Of a DNA stretch of 64,000 nucleotides, positions 37,290 to 55,940 are shown one piece after another; the first letter of the stretch is position 1; every line of letters starts with the position of its first letter. The notes below the pieces were generated by a model, which did not search any database, was not told the DNA's origin, and saw only the letters and a program-made list of their open reading frames with translations. The DNA lies in the NCBI RefSeq assembly GCF_015832195.1, contig NC_052016.1, positions 31,269,129-31,333,128 on the forward strand, in the 5' to 3' direction. The stretch comes from Motacilla alba alba. Lineage: Eukaryota; Chordata; Aves; Passeriformes; Motacillidae. The translations under genes and the position numbers were made by a program.

Positions 37290-39062
37290 GTTTGCTTACT
37301 TCAGTGCGATTCTCCTTTTCCTATGGGAACCATAAAGACTTTCTTTGGGCATATGCAGCTGTGCACAAAAATCTCAGTTCACTGACTTTGGGGAAAGCCA
37401 GTGAAGTTCACTTAAGTCTGGTAGTGGAAACTATGATCATGTGTAACATGAAGAATTGTGTTAGAATATCAGAGTTCTGCTTATCTTGACCTGCCTCTTT
37501 TATTTTAAAAGCTATTAATGAATAATTCTAGGGGAAATTGGCATTTAAAAACCATGTCTTACTTTTCTCCTGATATCACTTTGCGAGAAGGTTGTGCAGA
37601 ATATATTTGACTCCTTTTATTTTAAAATAAACCTAGAAACTCTTTAGTTGAGTTTAGTTGCAGCATGAATAGCGAATTAAAGCACATTATGGGTTCAATT
37701 TACTTTTCAATCTTCTTCACAGTACATCAGTAATCTCTGCTTCTTCTATCTTGGGACTCTCTCTTAATGCTTGTGAGTCAAATGCTACTGCAGAGGCTAA
37801 AATACAAAAAAATCAGCAACACTGCTAAATATATAATGAAAAAATATAGATTAATATTTAACTTTGCATTTTTCACTAGGAACATAATTTTAAAATTAAA
37901 ATTATCTAACAGTATCCTGGAAATAATTTGTTTGTTCACCAAAATTTCTCATTTGTGTAACTGCTCTTTCCACCTTAGGTACTCCTGATCTATAGCAGAG
38001 GGGGAGCAGAAATAACAACAATGAAAGCATAATATTTTCTCTACTCTTAGAGGCACTAATATAATTGATTAGTTATCAGCACTGGGGATAATTAGATGGA
38101 TATACACTAATACCTAACACATCTTGTTTCTCATTTACATATGTTCTCAGAAAAACAAAACAAAGATTCCCCCTTGTGTTGCTTTATAACAATAGGTCTA
38201 AGACAGTTAAGTGTTCCTCTCTTTCAAACAGGTTGTGTCCCTTGTGGACCAAATTTCTCTGTTTTATGCTAGAGAAGGCATAACCCACATTTTTGTTTTA
38301 TCAGTTTGAAGAATATGCACATACCTAAAACTTTCTCATTTTCCAGCTTAGTGATCTGTGAAAATATGGGGGCTCCTTTGCTCTGGCTGAAATGAACTGG
38401 ATCACTAAGTAGCTTTAAAGGAAACTAGCTGAGAGCTTATTACTTCTTGCATGACAAATAAGGTGAACAGCAGCAAAAACACTGACTTGGCATGGCCCGA
38501 ACCAGCCCCTGTGGACATGTATCCAGCATCAGGCCACCTCCATACACTTTTCTGTCTTACTGGCCATGGTGCAGACACTTGGAATTTTCAGCACCTGCCC
38601 CTCTGCAAGGCCTTTCTACCTGCATTTGGTTTCTGTCAGCAGGATTGTCAAGTGCTGGGAAAGGTGTTCATTGCATTTACAAAACTCAAGATTCCAGACT
38701 TAATGTGTTGTCTGTAGTTTCCCTCATAAGCCTTTTTTCAGCAGAACTCATTGATTGTTTCATGGTCAGATGAAGATAAACCTTCTGGGAGAAGAGGAGG
38801 CTCAAAACGTCTCAGGACCAAGTTCTCATCACTTTATACCTCCTTCATGAATTTTCACAGCCAGTATAAGAACAAATGAGGGAATGTGAAAAGCAGCTGT
38901 TTTGTTTCAGGCCGATCAGACACTGCTTCAGTTGGGCTACCTGCTGAGTCTTTACTATCGCGCTTATTCCAATGGCTCAGAGGACCTGGATGCTGAATTA
39001 AATTTGATTATCAAGGCACAGTCCTTCTTGGCAGAACAAACACTAGGCACTAATTTGATATT

Positions 39063-39396
39063 ATCATAGAATTATAGAAAGGTTTGGGTTGTAAGGGTCT
39101 TTAAAGATCATCTAGTTGCACATGGCAGGGGACCTTCCACTAGACCATGTTACTCAGAGCCCCATCCAACCTGATCTTGAACACCTACAGCCCACACCTT
39201 CTCTAGGCAATCTGTTTCAGTATCTCACCAGCCTAATCATAAAGAATTTCTTCCTAACATCTAATCTAAACCTATACTCCATCAGCTTAAGGCCATTCCT
39301 CCCAGTCCTATCACTACCTGCCCTTGTGAAAGGTCCCTCTCCAGCTTTCTTGTCAGGCTCTCAACAGTCTACCTGGACCTTCTCTTTTCCAGGCTC
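39063..39396 (-). mobile_element. CR1 LINE 3' fragment, sense in the ZBTB20 UTR
   Basis: It begins ATCATAGAATTATAGAAAGG followed by TTTGGGTTGTAAGGGTCTTT and AAAGATCATCTAGTTG. It then runs through TTCTTCCTAACATCTAATCT and the TCAGCTTAAGGCCATTCCTC block. This is the reverse complement of the CR1 tail, so the LINE sense agrees with ZBTB20 transcription. It overlaps in consensus with the copy ending at 37289, in the opposite orientation. Confidence 0.93.
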
Positions 39397-40742
39397 ATGC
39401 TATTTTTTCCTTTTGAGCAGCAAATAATTTTCAGCAGTGAGAGCTGGAGGATTTCCTTAGCATAGAACTGGAGAGTCATAGGTCTATGACATACTGATTA
39501 TGTTTGAAATGGTTTAGGTGCTTCTGATTTTGCACTAGACTCAACACCCCTGCAAAGAGTATGTCTTGTACCTTCTCCTTATGGGACTTGTTTTCATTAC
39601 TAAGGGAGACAGGAAATGTTGGGATAATACTCACTAAAGGCAAGAGACTTGTTCCTTCACCATGTCAGTGATCCAGCATTAATCAAGTACTCAAGGTCAA
39701 CTGAACCCAGTCAGTGGGGTTGACAAGAAGTGGGGTGCTGATGGTATGTGGGTTATTACTCAGCTCTCCTTTGGATGAAAAAGAAATCGAAAGAAGAAAA
39801 ACAGGCTCCACTTGGGCTCTTTGATCTTAGAGCAAAGGGAAGTCTCATTCACTTAGAAAGTCAATTAAATGCCTCTCTCCCCTGTTACCTTACTGGGAAC
39901 TTGAGCTGTTTTTGAAGGTAACAGCATGGGCCAGAAGTAGGCCTAGTAGAAGCATGATGGATGTTGAGAAAGTGTCCTCAGAGCAGTTCCTGCAAAACAC
40001 CTACACCTATTTCCCTTAAGAGAGACTATTAATATGGGTTTTCTGAGAGGAGGGACCAGACTGAAGTATCATATTACATTTTACAGACTGGTTACTGTGC
40101 TGCTAGGTTCCCATTATTTATCAGTCATTCCTGCCAGTACCCTGCAAGAGATCACTGTAGGAGAACTATGCTAATGCACACGCCCCAGAAACACATGGAC
40201 ACGCTCAGGAGCTGCGCTCTCCTTGCTAATCAGCAGACACTGAGCTTGTGGTCCTGCATTCCTTGTGGATTCAGCTTCCCAGAGAGAGGCAGACCTCAAT
40301 GAAATAGGCAAGAGAAGTTAACTTTTGGTTCTCTGATTTGTGATTTCATATAATACAAGAATAAGGGTGTTTTAATGAACAACAAGATAAATTTGAAAGG
40401 GAATAATTTCAACAATGTGGTAATTAACAGGAGGAACTCACTTTCACAGGACATCATGGAGGCCATCTAAAAATGAATAAGCTAGATCTTTGAAGGACAA
40501 TGAGAATTATCTGCCACAATATATAATTTTTATATGGGATAAAAAGGTAAAGCCATAAACTATTATGCCTTTAGGTTACAGGCAAATACATGTTTTATTT
40601 GTATTTGTATTTATATGTATTTTATACGTAGAAATAGCTAATGAGGATTATATAATAAATCTTTTCCCTTAGGCTTATTGCTTTGTAAAAATCCAACACT
40701 GGTCTTTCATCTTCATTCAAATAATCTCTAACTTGCCATATG

Positions 40743-40800
40743 GCAGAGACATAGTATTGGGTGAGATGGACCACAGGGAGATCTGCTCTAGCCAGTCCTA
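40743..40800 (+). mobile_element. possible ancient CR1/L2-like tail
   Basis: TATTGGGTGAGATGGACCAC followed by AGGGAGATCTGCTCTAGCC resembles the old sauropsid CR1/L2-like motif in which a ...ctagatggacc... core is followed by ...tctgacccag.... The match is short and degraded, and the call is tentative. Confidence 0.3.
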
Positions 40801-43663
40801 CATTTCCAATTCACTTCACCAGCCTCAGCAGCAGTGCAAGAAGGCACACCTCTCACTCACTCTAAGGCTACCTTTATTGCACTTATGTCTTGGAGAGAGG
40901 CCTTGACTTGTAAACTTGAATTTATGTTCTATTTAATGGCCTTTTCCATTACCAAAGCAATATAAAGAGAGCTTTAGTGAAAGTGAGAATCAAGCTCAAG
41001 GAATGCAGGATATTGCATGCTTCAGCAAAAGGATGTATGCTACAGTCTGCATTTTCTCATCTGCATCATTTCATCGGGTGTTTTGAAGGAAGCCTTTCAA
41101 GCATACTGAGATAGATTCGCTCAAACATTGTCAGCAGCAGTTTCCAGATTACAGTGACTGCTATTCTTTTTGCAAAGGCATATTGTAGCAATATATGAAG
41201 CTTGAATATACCTGTAACATTCAGATATTATAGTTGTTTCCAAGTAGCAAATAAGTATTTCAAAGATGGGAGGAAGAACTGCCAAAGAGAATCTAACATT
41301 TTAAAAGACAAAGGGGACTATGTTTGAGCTTCTAAATTCAGAATGACTTGACGAGCACTTTATGCTACATCTGCAGTCATGCTGCAAGTTGCTCCACGTT
41401 TTACAAGATCAATTCTGGAAGTCCAACAAAATCAGTTTATATTACAGACAGTCAGTTGTGAAGACCTAGGCCTAAATTCTTGGACAAGTGTTTTAGAATT
41501 CAATCTAGTATGCCTTTGCTTTACTTTAAGAACTATATTTATTTTTTTTAATTGGCATCATTCATCAATTCATTCATTCATTCACAACTTATCTTTAATT
41601 CACTTCAAATTTATTAGACCTTATAAAAATTGGCATTTCAAAGATAATGCTTTGATTTAGGGAAGGATGAAAACTGAAGGATTAAAATTTGGATAGTATT
41701 TGGATTTTGGTGGACGTAGATCCTGATTCTTATTGCATGTTTACTGGCATATCTCTTCTGGTATCAGAAGTATATTCCAGAATATACTACCTCTTGATTA
41801 CAGTTCACCAGGTTTACAACGGCAAATCAAACAGCTTTTCCCCAGACCTCAGATGACAAATGAGCAGCTACATATTTGTAAGATGGGTAAAATTCTCACT
41901 AGTTCCTCATATGGGAGAATATTTTTTGATACCAAAGATCTCAGAAAAAACCTTCCTTTCCCCAAAGAAAAATCTTCAGTCCTTTTGTCTAGGTTCACCT
42001 TCCTCATTTTCTTCTGAATTCTAGTCTCCAGAACCTTTATTTTCTGTATAGATTTAGTGTGTCTAAATAGCAGATATCAGTTCTCCCTCTGTGTCTTGGG
42101 CTTTGTCTTTTCACGTCTTGATTTACATGCCAGCATTGCTTTTACCAGTGTGGTTATAAGAACAATATTTGTTAATGAACTTGTGCTCCTTCTCCAGCCC
42201 CTTGAACTACCCAGACAAGTTGGCAACAAAGAAAGACGTTATCATATAAAAGACTCAATTGCTCTGGCACTCACCTCAAGGTCTCTCTATGTTGCATATT
42301 GCAGCCAAGAATTTGGGCTTCAGCATTTAGGATATGCTGAACAGCACCTTGCATGGTACAGAAAGATTCTGAAACTGAACCACCTGTCAGGTTTTTTCCC
42401 CCATATAAATGGTAATGGAACAGGCACAGAACATATGGATGAAGTTACCTGTACTGAATCACAGGCATCTGATAGAGAAGCCACAGGTGTACAGAACATG
42501 CAAAACTGTATATGGAGATGTACCAAGCCAATACTCAGAAAGTTGTCCAGCATAAAAGAATGTCGCATGTGAAATGCTCAGTGTTCACAAGCAAAAAGTT
42601 TTGTAAACTTAAGAAAGCTTAATTTAAATATAGAAACAAGTAAAAGCTAAACTAGCAATTTTTCTTTTTTTTTCTTTTTGCATATTTTTGTTAGGTGCTT
42701 CTTCTCTGCCTAAAATATGAAGTCCAGAGTGCAGTTGGTGTAAGTCCTCATATGGATTTCAAGCAAGACAAAGATAGTGTCAAACACTGATCCAACTGAA
42801 CTAAGGACCCACGTACTTTGGGAGTTGGCTTTGGGGGAAAAATTCTTACACAGATACACAGAAGACAACTAGGTAGAACACCAGTCCAAACACAATAAAA
42901 CAAAATACAAAACACCAACATATATATGCAGATCAGGAATCAATCTTTCACATTGATCCTACATTCCTTCCATAGCTTTGTCTATGCAGAGAATGTGGGA
43001 TGTGGCTCTTCAGTCAGACTTTTTGCAAATGAAGGGAAGATTATTTGCAATGGTAACATTTTAAGTTGTTTTGGCATCAGCACAAATTATCGGGGGCAGG
43101 ATCAGATTCCCACACAAATATGGAAGCTCTCTAGCGAGCAAGGCAGGGATGAGAGAACAATACAGCAGATTAATTCTTGTCCAGTGACCAAAAAAAAAGG
43201 GAAATCCTAGTTATTACACACTTCAAAACTTTCATTACTTTTTCAAAGAAGAAAGACTACGGTTTATATCATCCCCAAAACCAAGGGATCATTGCTAGAA
43301 AAATCTCTTTCTCAAAAGGAAACCTCCTTCAGCAGAAATAAATTCTGAGATGGAACCAAAAAAGAAACAACAGAAGCTTGGTAAGAGCCAAAAAGAGAAC
43401 CATGTAATGAAAAAAAACCAAAGTAGCAGTTCAAATGATACTGCAGGATGCACAAACACTAATAGATAATCTCACAGATGACTTCACAGAGCCCTCATCG
43501 ACCCAGGTAATTCTTGATTCCATTAGAAAACAGAGAGAATAATACTAGAAAAGAAAATTAAGAAAACATTCTTCCTCTTTTTTAAAATAAAAATCAAGAT
43601 CATCTCCCCTCCCCCCCTCTATCTGGAAGCAGGTTAGCTAACCTTAACAGTCTCAATTTAAAA

Positions 43664-43702
43664 TAAAATATATATTTTAATATATATTCATATATATAAT
43701 AA
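43664..43702. repeat. AT-rich low-complexity tract
   Basis: A stretch of TATATAT and ATATATT words with self-complementary segments (AAAATATATATTTTAATATA and following). It lies in the proximal part of the ZBTB20 3' UTR, about 1.3 kb after the stop. No further function is apparent. Confidence 0.85.
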
Positions 43703-44585
43703 AAGAGAAGATATTAGTGGCAGTGTATGCAAAACAAAAAAGAAAACAAAGAAAAATTACTTTTAACCATCTCACTTTTTTTTGTTTTTTTTTACACAAA
43801 TACTGTTGTAAATATATTAAAAAAATCAGCATTCTTTCTGGTAAACGTCACTTTTGCCCCTCTATAAAATTTTGAATTAAAAAAGTCCCAACAACTCTTT
43901 TCTTTTTTAAATTATTATTCCCCTCCCTCCCACCCTCTATTCCTCTTTCTTCCACAAGAATAAATCCTGATGCAACTTTTTTTTTTTGCAAAGATTGTGG
44001 GAACTAACCCTTCTCTTGTACCTAGATCCATAGGTTGCAACCTCTGATATCTTTGATTTTCCTCTGTGTTTCTCTTTGCCTTCTGTGAAAGTCCCTCTTG
44101 ATTGTGCTGAGGCCCTGTGCTCAGCGAAGACACTGAATAAATTACAAAAAAGCCACCGTTGCTCGTTGTCTGAATCTTCTTGGTTTCTGCTATAAAGTGG
44201 TGGTGGTACAAGAAAAGCAGCGGGGAGGGTGCGCCAGACAGCGAGGGATGGAGCAGAATCCAGGTGAGGAACCTCTGATTCTTTCACCTCACCCTACAGG
44301 GACTCCACACTATCCAAGCCACACTGCCTCGCATTCCCCTCAGCCCTTTTTGTGTGTTTGTGGATGAGTGTGTGTGTGAGAAAGCAGACACGTGGCGGAA
44401 ACCAGCAGGGCCTTGTTTCCTCTGGTTGCTGCTCAACCAGAAGCAAAATATTCCACAGTTCTAACTGGATACTGTGAAGTCCAAAAGCGGTCAGCAATGT
44501 GAATCATGTCCATTGAAACACTGCAAGCGGTGTACTTATAACGACAGTAGGCCTTGTAGATTTGTAATATATTTTGTTTTGTTTC

Positions 44586-44591
44586 TTTATT
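44586..44591 (-). terminator. ZBTB20: most proximal AATAAA after the stop, candidate
   Basis: A canonical AATAAA on the minus strand about 440 nt after the stop codon. The following sequence (GAAACAAAACAAAATATATT) is A-rich rather than GU-rich, which argues against efficient cleavage. Listed because it would produce the shortest mRNA isoform. Confidence 0.2.
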
Positions 44592-44624
44592 TGTAGTGCT
44601 CTTCACAAGTGAGAAAAAAAGATT

Positions 44625-44710
44625 TTTTTTATTATTTTTGTCTGTTTTTTAAAATTTTTTTTGGTTTTTTTTTTTGTGGTTTTTTTTTGTTGTTGTTGTT
44701 TGCTTTTTGT
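44625..44710 (+). repeat. T-rich/(GTT)n low-complexity tract
   Basis: T-rich DNA with several runs of 8-13 T and a (GTT)5 stretch. The ZBTB20 mRNA here is A-rich with (AAC)n, about 330-400 nt after the stop codon. It may bind poly(A)-binding factors or cause internal oligo-dT priming. Confidence 0.9.
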
Positions 44711-45031
44711 AGTAAAGAAGGGTTGTATTTAGAGGCCAGTAGCTAGAGATCCAACCAGTGGAGCTCATGAAGCACTACCTGGCCTTAAGGCCACCATCCG
44801 AGGGAGGCTGGGAAAATTATTATTCACCCAGCCTCCGGAAATGTAATGTACCAGCAGGCAAAAACCAGTTCTTCATGTAGTACAAAAAACAACAAAATGA
44901 AATGAACCCAAAAAAGGAGGAAAATAAAGATAAAAATGAAACAAAAATAATTTCGTAAATTCTAGTGCCATAGCTTTTTTTGTTGTTTCTATTTTTGTTG
45001 TTCATAACAAAGAGAGAGAGAGAGATTCTAC

Positions 45032-52282
<7,251 letters not shown>

Positions 52283-53690
52283 CTAATAGCACTGGAAAAA
52301 CCACACACAAAAGCATTGGTAAGAACACATAATTTTTTTTTTTTTTTTAATTAAGGCTACAAGTAAACTTCCCTACTCATTTCCAGAAGCTCAAGTCCTG
52401 AATCTTTGGACAAAACCAAATGAAGACAGGTGTGGCTGGACCTGAATTCCAATCACAGTCCTGAGTCTTGGACTTCCTATCAGTTTATCTGGCTTTAAAA
52501 AGCTTAGAGCCAGCCAACTGCAAACACTGAACACATGGATTAAAGCTGGATTTTAAGCTCTGGATTAGATTTATGCCAGAAGACATAAGAATCTGTAATG
52601 ACCCTAAGTTGTTAATACAAAGAGTATATATGAAAATGTGATTTCAATCTAGATTGGTATTTTAAGGAATTTAGATCATACTTGTATCAAAAAAACTGGC
52701 AGTGACTTTGTAAAATCCAAATCTGGTTCAAGATTTAGGCTGTAAATGTTCCTAAAATCCCACGCAGAGTTTTGTCTGGGGTTGTGGTTTAGAACATTTG
52801 CTACCCAGTAGTGACAAACAGTTCTCTGAAAGAATCCAAAGCAATAAGTTAACATGAGCTGTCCCCTTCATTTTTAGCATATCCCAAGTTCTGACTTGCA
52901 TCAGACCATCATCATATAAAAACAAATGTTCTCTTGCTGTTATTTACTTGACAGAAACTGGAAAATTATAGACATTTACTCCAAGGAAGATTTTGTCTGA
53001 GTTTGGCTGAATAATCTAAATAGAGAACAGTTTAGAAAAGCATCCAACCAATTTGGATACAGAGCTAACATAATCTTCAAAATTTACAATTGACTTAAAA
53101 AGAAATTTCTCAATCTCCCAATCCACTGTTCCTTATCTTCATCTTGCTTGCTTTGGTTTCAATGCTTTCCCATTTCCTTTCCTGTTCTTTACCAAATTTT
53201 CATCTATTTGGATTTTGACAGGCAGAAACTATGGTTTCACCTTTTAATTATAAAGAATCAATTGTCCCTTGAACGGTAAACAAATAAAACACTATTTTAA
53301 GTGTTTTAAGCATTTAATGCATTCTTTTTAGCATTTGTAGTACATGTGGCACCTTGGTTTCTAGAAAATTACACAAAGTAATGCTAAATCACCACTAGTA
53401 TTACAGGCAGTTTGTCTTGCATATTCCCACCAAAAATCCAGCCACTCTTGCCACAATAATTTGGTAATGTGTGAGCATCCAAAAATAGAAGCTGGTAAGT
53501 GTGAGTAAATTTAACTAGCTTACTGTCACTGTCTAACAAATGTAGAGAGAAAATAAATAGCACTAGAAGCAGTTGATAGGCATACACAGGCCTTTTAGCC
53601 AACATCTCTGCTCCACCCGAAGGAGTGCTTTACATCTCATCCACAGGCAGTTGAACACTACTCACTGCAATTTGCAGGCAAATGTGGCAT

Positions 53691-53760
53691 TTTCTTACAA
53701 TTTATTCACAACCAACATCTACTCTGCCTTTTTCTTACAATTTATTCACAACCAACATCT
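53691..53760 (+). repeat. 30-bp perfect direct repeat, 40-bp period
   Basis: The 30-base unit beginning TTTCTTACAATTTATTCACA and ending ACCAACATCT occurs at 53691-53720 and again, without change, at 53731-53760, separated by ACTCTGCCTT. Perfect identity indicates a recent or polymorphic local duplication in the intron. Confidence 0.95.
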
Positions 53761-53775
53761 CAAGCACCCTCTCTT

Positions 53776-53801
53776 CTGGTGGTTCCAAGAGAAACCACCA
53801 G
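53776..53801. repeat. short perfect inverted repeat (hairpin)
   Basis: CTGGTGGTT (53776-53784) and AACCACCAG (53793-53801) are perfect 9-base arms around an 8-base loop, CCAAGAGA. It lies immediately after the tandem duplication. It may be chance and is intronic. Confidence 0.8.
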
Positions 53802-54125
53802 GGACACAAGTGGTTATCTCTGAAGTAGCTGACGATTAAAGGGAAGCACAAAGGTCAGGAACTGGAAATCACAAAGGGGCCAAGCTGTCTGAAAAAGTCC
53901 CATGTTAACAGATGTAAACCAACCTGTACCAGAAGGTTACTAATTTCTATGTGTGATTAGCATGCTGAGGGGATGCTCACACAGAAGAAACAAGGAGGAA
54001 ATCACTAACACCATGATGGAGGTTGTGAAATACATCTGTCTTGTTCAAGTTATAGATGGATAATGAGATGATTGGCTCTCGCAATTAAAAGATAACTATT
54101 GTGTGAATATTGAGAAAAGCTTTAG

Positions 54126-54590
54126 TGATGGATAGTTATGTTATTGTAGTTTCGATGTCCTCTGTTCTCCCTACAGTTCCCTTTCCCCCCCTGTATTGTG
54201 ACCATCAGACAGCCGGGGTTGTCTAGGACACATAAAAAGAAGGCGTGCACATGCGTCCCTTACATGGGGCAGTTGGGAATGGCAAAGCTTGGTGCTTAGG
54301 GGGTGCAGCACGGCAACACCTGATCTCCAGTCAAGTTACAAGAAAGCAGTCTCCACTGATAAATGGCAAAGAAGAGCTGACTGACAGACTTTGGAGGGGC
54401 CAGGGCTGGCTGATGCAACCCCCAGGGGTATAAAAGACTGAGCATCCATCTGGAAGATGAAAGGGCTGCATGGTATCCATGAGGGCAATTCCCAGCACTG
54501 CAGCTTTCTCCTTATGTAGTCCTTTGTTGTATTTTTGTCAAGGTTTCATAAACCTTTTTAAATTTTCAAAGTGAGCAGTTGTTTCTCACA
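54126..54590 (+). mobile_element. solo LTR-like element in a ZBTB20 intron
   Basis: It has LTR architecture in plus orientation: TATAAAA at 54429-54435, then a poly(A)-signal-like CATAAA at 54547-54552 about 115 bp on, followed by CCTTTTTAAATTTTCAAAGT and an end in GTTTCTCACA. Putative edges TG...CA are bordered by TTTAG on the left and CTTAG on the right, a 4-of-5 match that could be a target-site duplication. No coding remnant is attached. The left edge is uncertain (an inverted CCAAT, ATTGG, lies just outside at 54071). The family is not named with confidence. It is antisense to ZBTB20. Confidence 0.5.
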
Positions 54591-55918
54591 CTTAGGACAA
54601 CTCCTTTCCAGAAAGGTATGACATGCATCATGAGACTGAATGACTTCCTGGGAATGTGAATTCTGCCATTTACCCACACATCATGGACAGAAAGGAGGAA
54701 GGGCGAGGTTCATCTGTAAGTTTCAACAGTGCTTCTCAGGTCCTGGCTATGGGAATCAAGAGTTGTGTAGCCACAGTGTATTTGGTCCTGTCATAGTTTA
54801 GCATGGGAGGAATTTAGGGAAATCCTTAGCAAACTTAATGAAAACAGGCAGTTGAAATTGATCCTGGATACAAAAGCATTTGTAAGAGTGATGTGAATAG
54901 CTCTTCTATGGGAACTGATCTAGGATGCTCCTTGTGGTGTAGGAGCTGGTCTGAAAACCAACTGAACCACTTCATAAATGGCATTATTTTTTACTGCTGT
55001 TAGAGTTTGCCTTAAAAAGATCCTCTCATTGTTGGAACATCTACCACTTCTTCAACTGAGAAGCAACTGAAATTTACTCCTTGAGGATAAAAGAAGAAGG
55101 GTGGTTGGAAGAGATACACAATAAATGGTAAAAAAAAGCTAATACAGATTTTGAGGATGACTTTTCTAGGCCACCTTCCTTGACATTCAACACTGTAAAC
55201 CATATCTATCCAAAGTTCAGGCAAACAAATAATTTGCATAAGTGTCAGAACCACTGCTACATAAGCCACATCAGTATAAAGAGCAGTTTTAACAAATTCC
55301 AGGGATTGGTCTGTAGCAAAACCTGCTATCCAAGGCAGATCCTTTCCCTCTTTGCACGAAGCTGGGTCCAGATCCAAGTTTTGTGGTTGATCCCTACTTC
55401 ATGCTGTTCTAAGCTAAAAGTTCAAAGGTGATGTTGCCCACAAAACATGGACTCGCCGATGGAGGTTTGATTCTAAGTAAATGCCACATTCTGACAAAGA
55501 CTCCTAGAGCCTTGGACAAGCCAGAAGGTGTGTCAGCTCCTCACAAGGCCCAGCTGCACACACACACACACAGTCTCTCTCACCTACTCATCACTGTACA
55601 GAATGCCCAGCTCAGGAAAAAGACTCCTGTCTAGGGCTCTCCTCAGGCCTGCCACTCTTTTAAACTCGAGACAGTGGGAAACCTTCTGTGAAATTCAAGT
55701 GGTCTTTGTTAAGTACTCCCTTTTTTTTTTGTCCAGTAAACATGACGTAGAGATCCCAATGGACTTATTCTGAGAAACTCCTTTAAAATGGTTTTGTCCC
55801 CTTTCTGTGAAATAAGTTCTGATTGGAGGGGTATTCACAAACCATATAGGAAAGAATGGGTGTGAAAATGCTAAGGCCATTCTTACCCAGATGGGCAATG
55901 AATAGGCATTTGCCAGTT

Positions 55919-55940
55919 AAAAAAAAAAAAAAAAAAAAAA
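55919..55940 (+). repeat. 22-base A run
   Basis: An uninterrupted A22 within the upstream intron. On the ZBTB20 strand it is a T run. No retroposon body or duplication flanks were recognised. Confidence 0.93.

Larger units (their letters stand above)
17460..45031 (-). other. ZBTB20: ZBTB20 3' untranslated region (very long)
   Basis: Immediately after the ZBTB20 stop codon, about 27.4 kb continues without a convincing coding exon. It is AT-rich, T-rich on the mRNA strand, and ends where composition shifts to GC-richer DNA near 17460-17500, next to two poly(A) hexamers. Mammalian ZBTB20 mRNAs are known for a 3' UTR of tens of kilobases, which fits this length. The terminal exon carries the natural C-terminus, so no further coding exon is expected. 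Inside are two CR1 tails, microsatellites, several T-rich tracts and candidate internal poly(A) sites. The exact 3' end and shorter isoforms cannot be fixed from sequence alone. The left boundary given is the outer limit. Confidence 0.75.

Noticed and set aside
38911..39030. Exon-like segment after TTTTGTTTCAG on plus
   Set aside because: A good acceptor is present, but no donor follows at a sensible distance. The frame runs toward a CR1 copy, and the segment is antisense inside the UTR.
42057..42572. 171-codon frame on plus
   Set aside because: Antisense within the ZBTB20 3' UTR, no known domain, and ordinary for an AT-balanced stretch.
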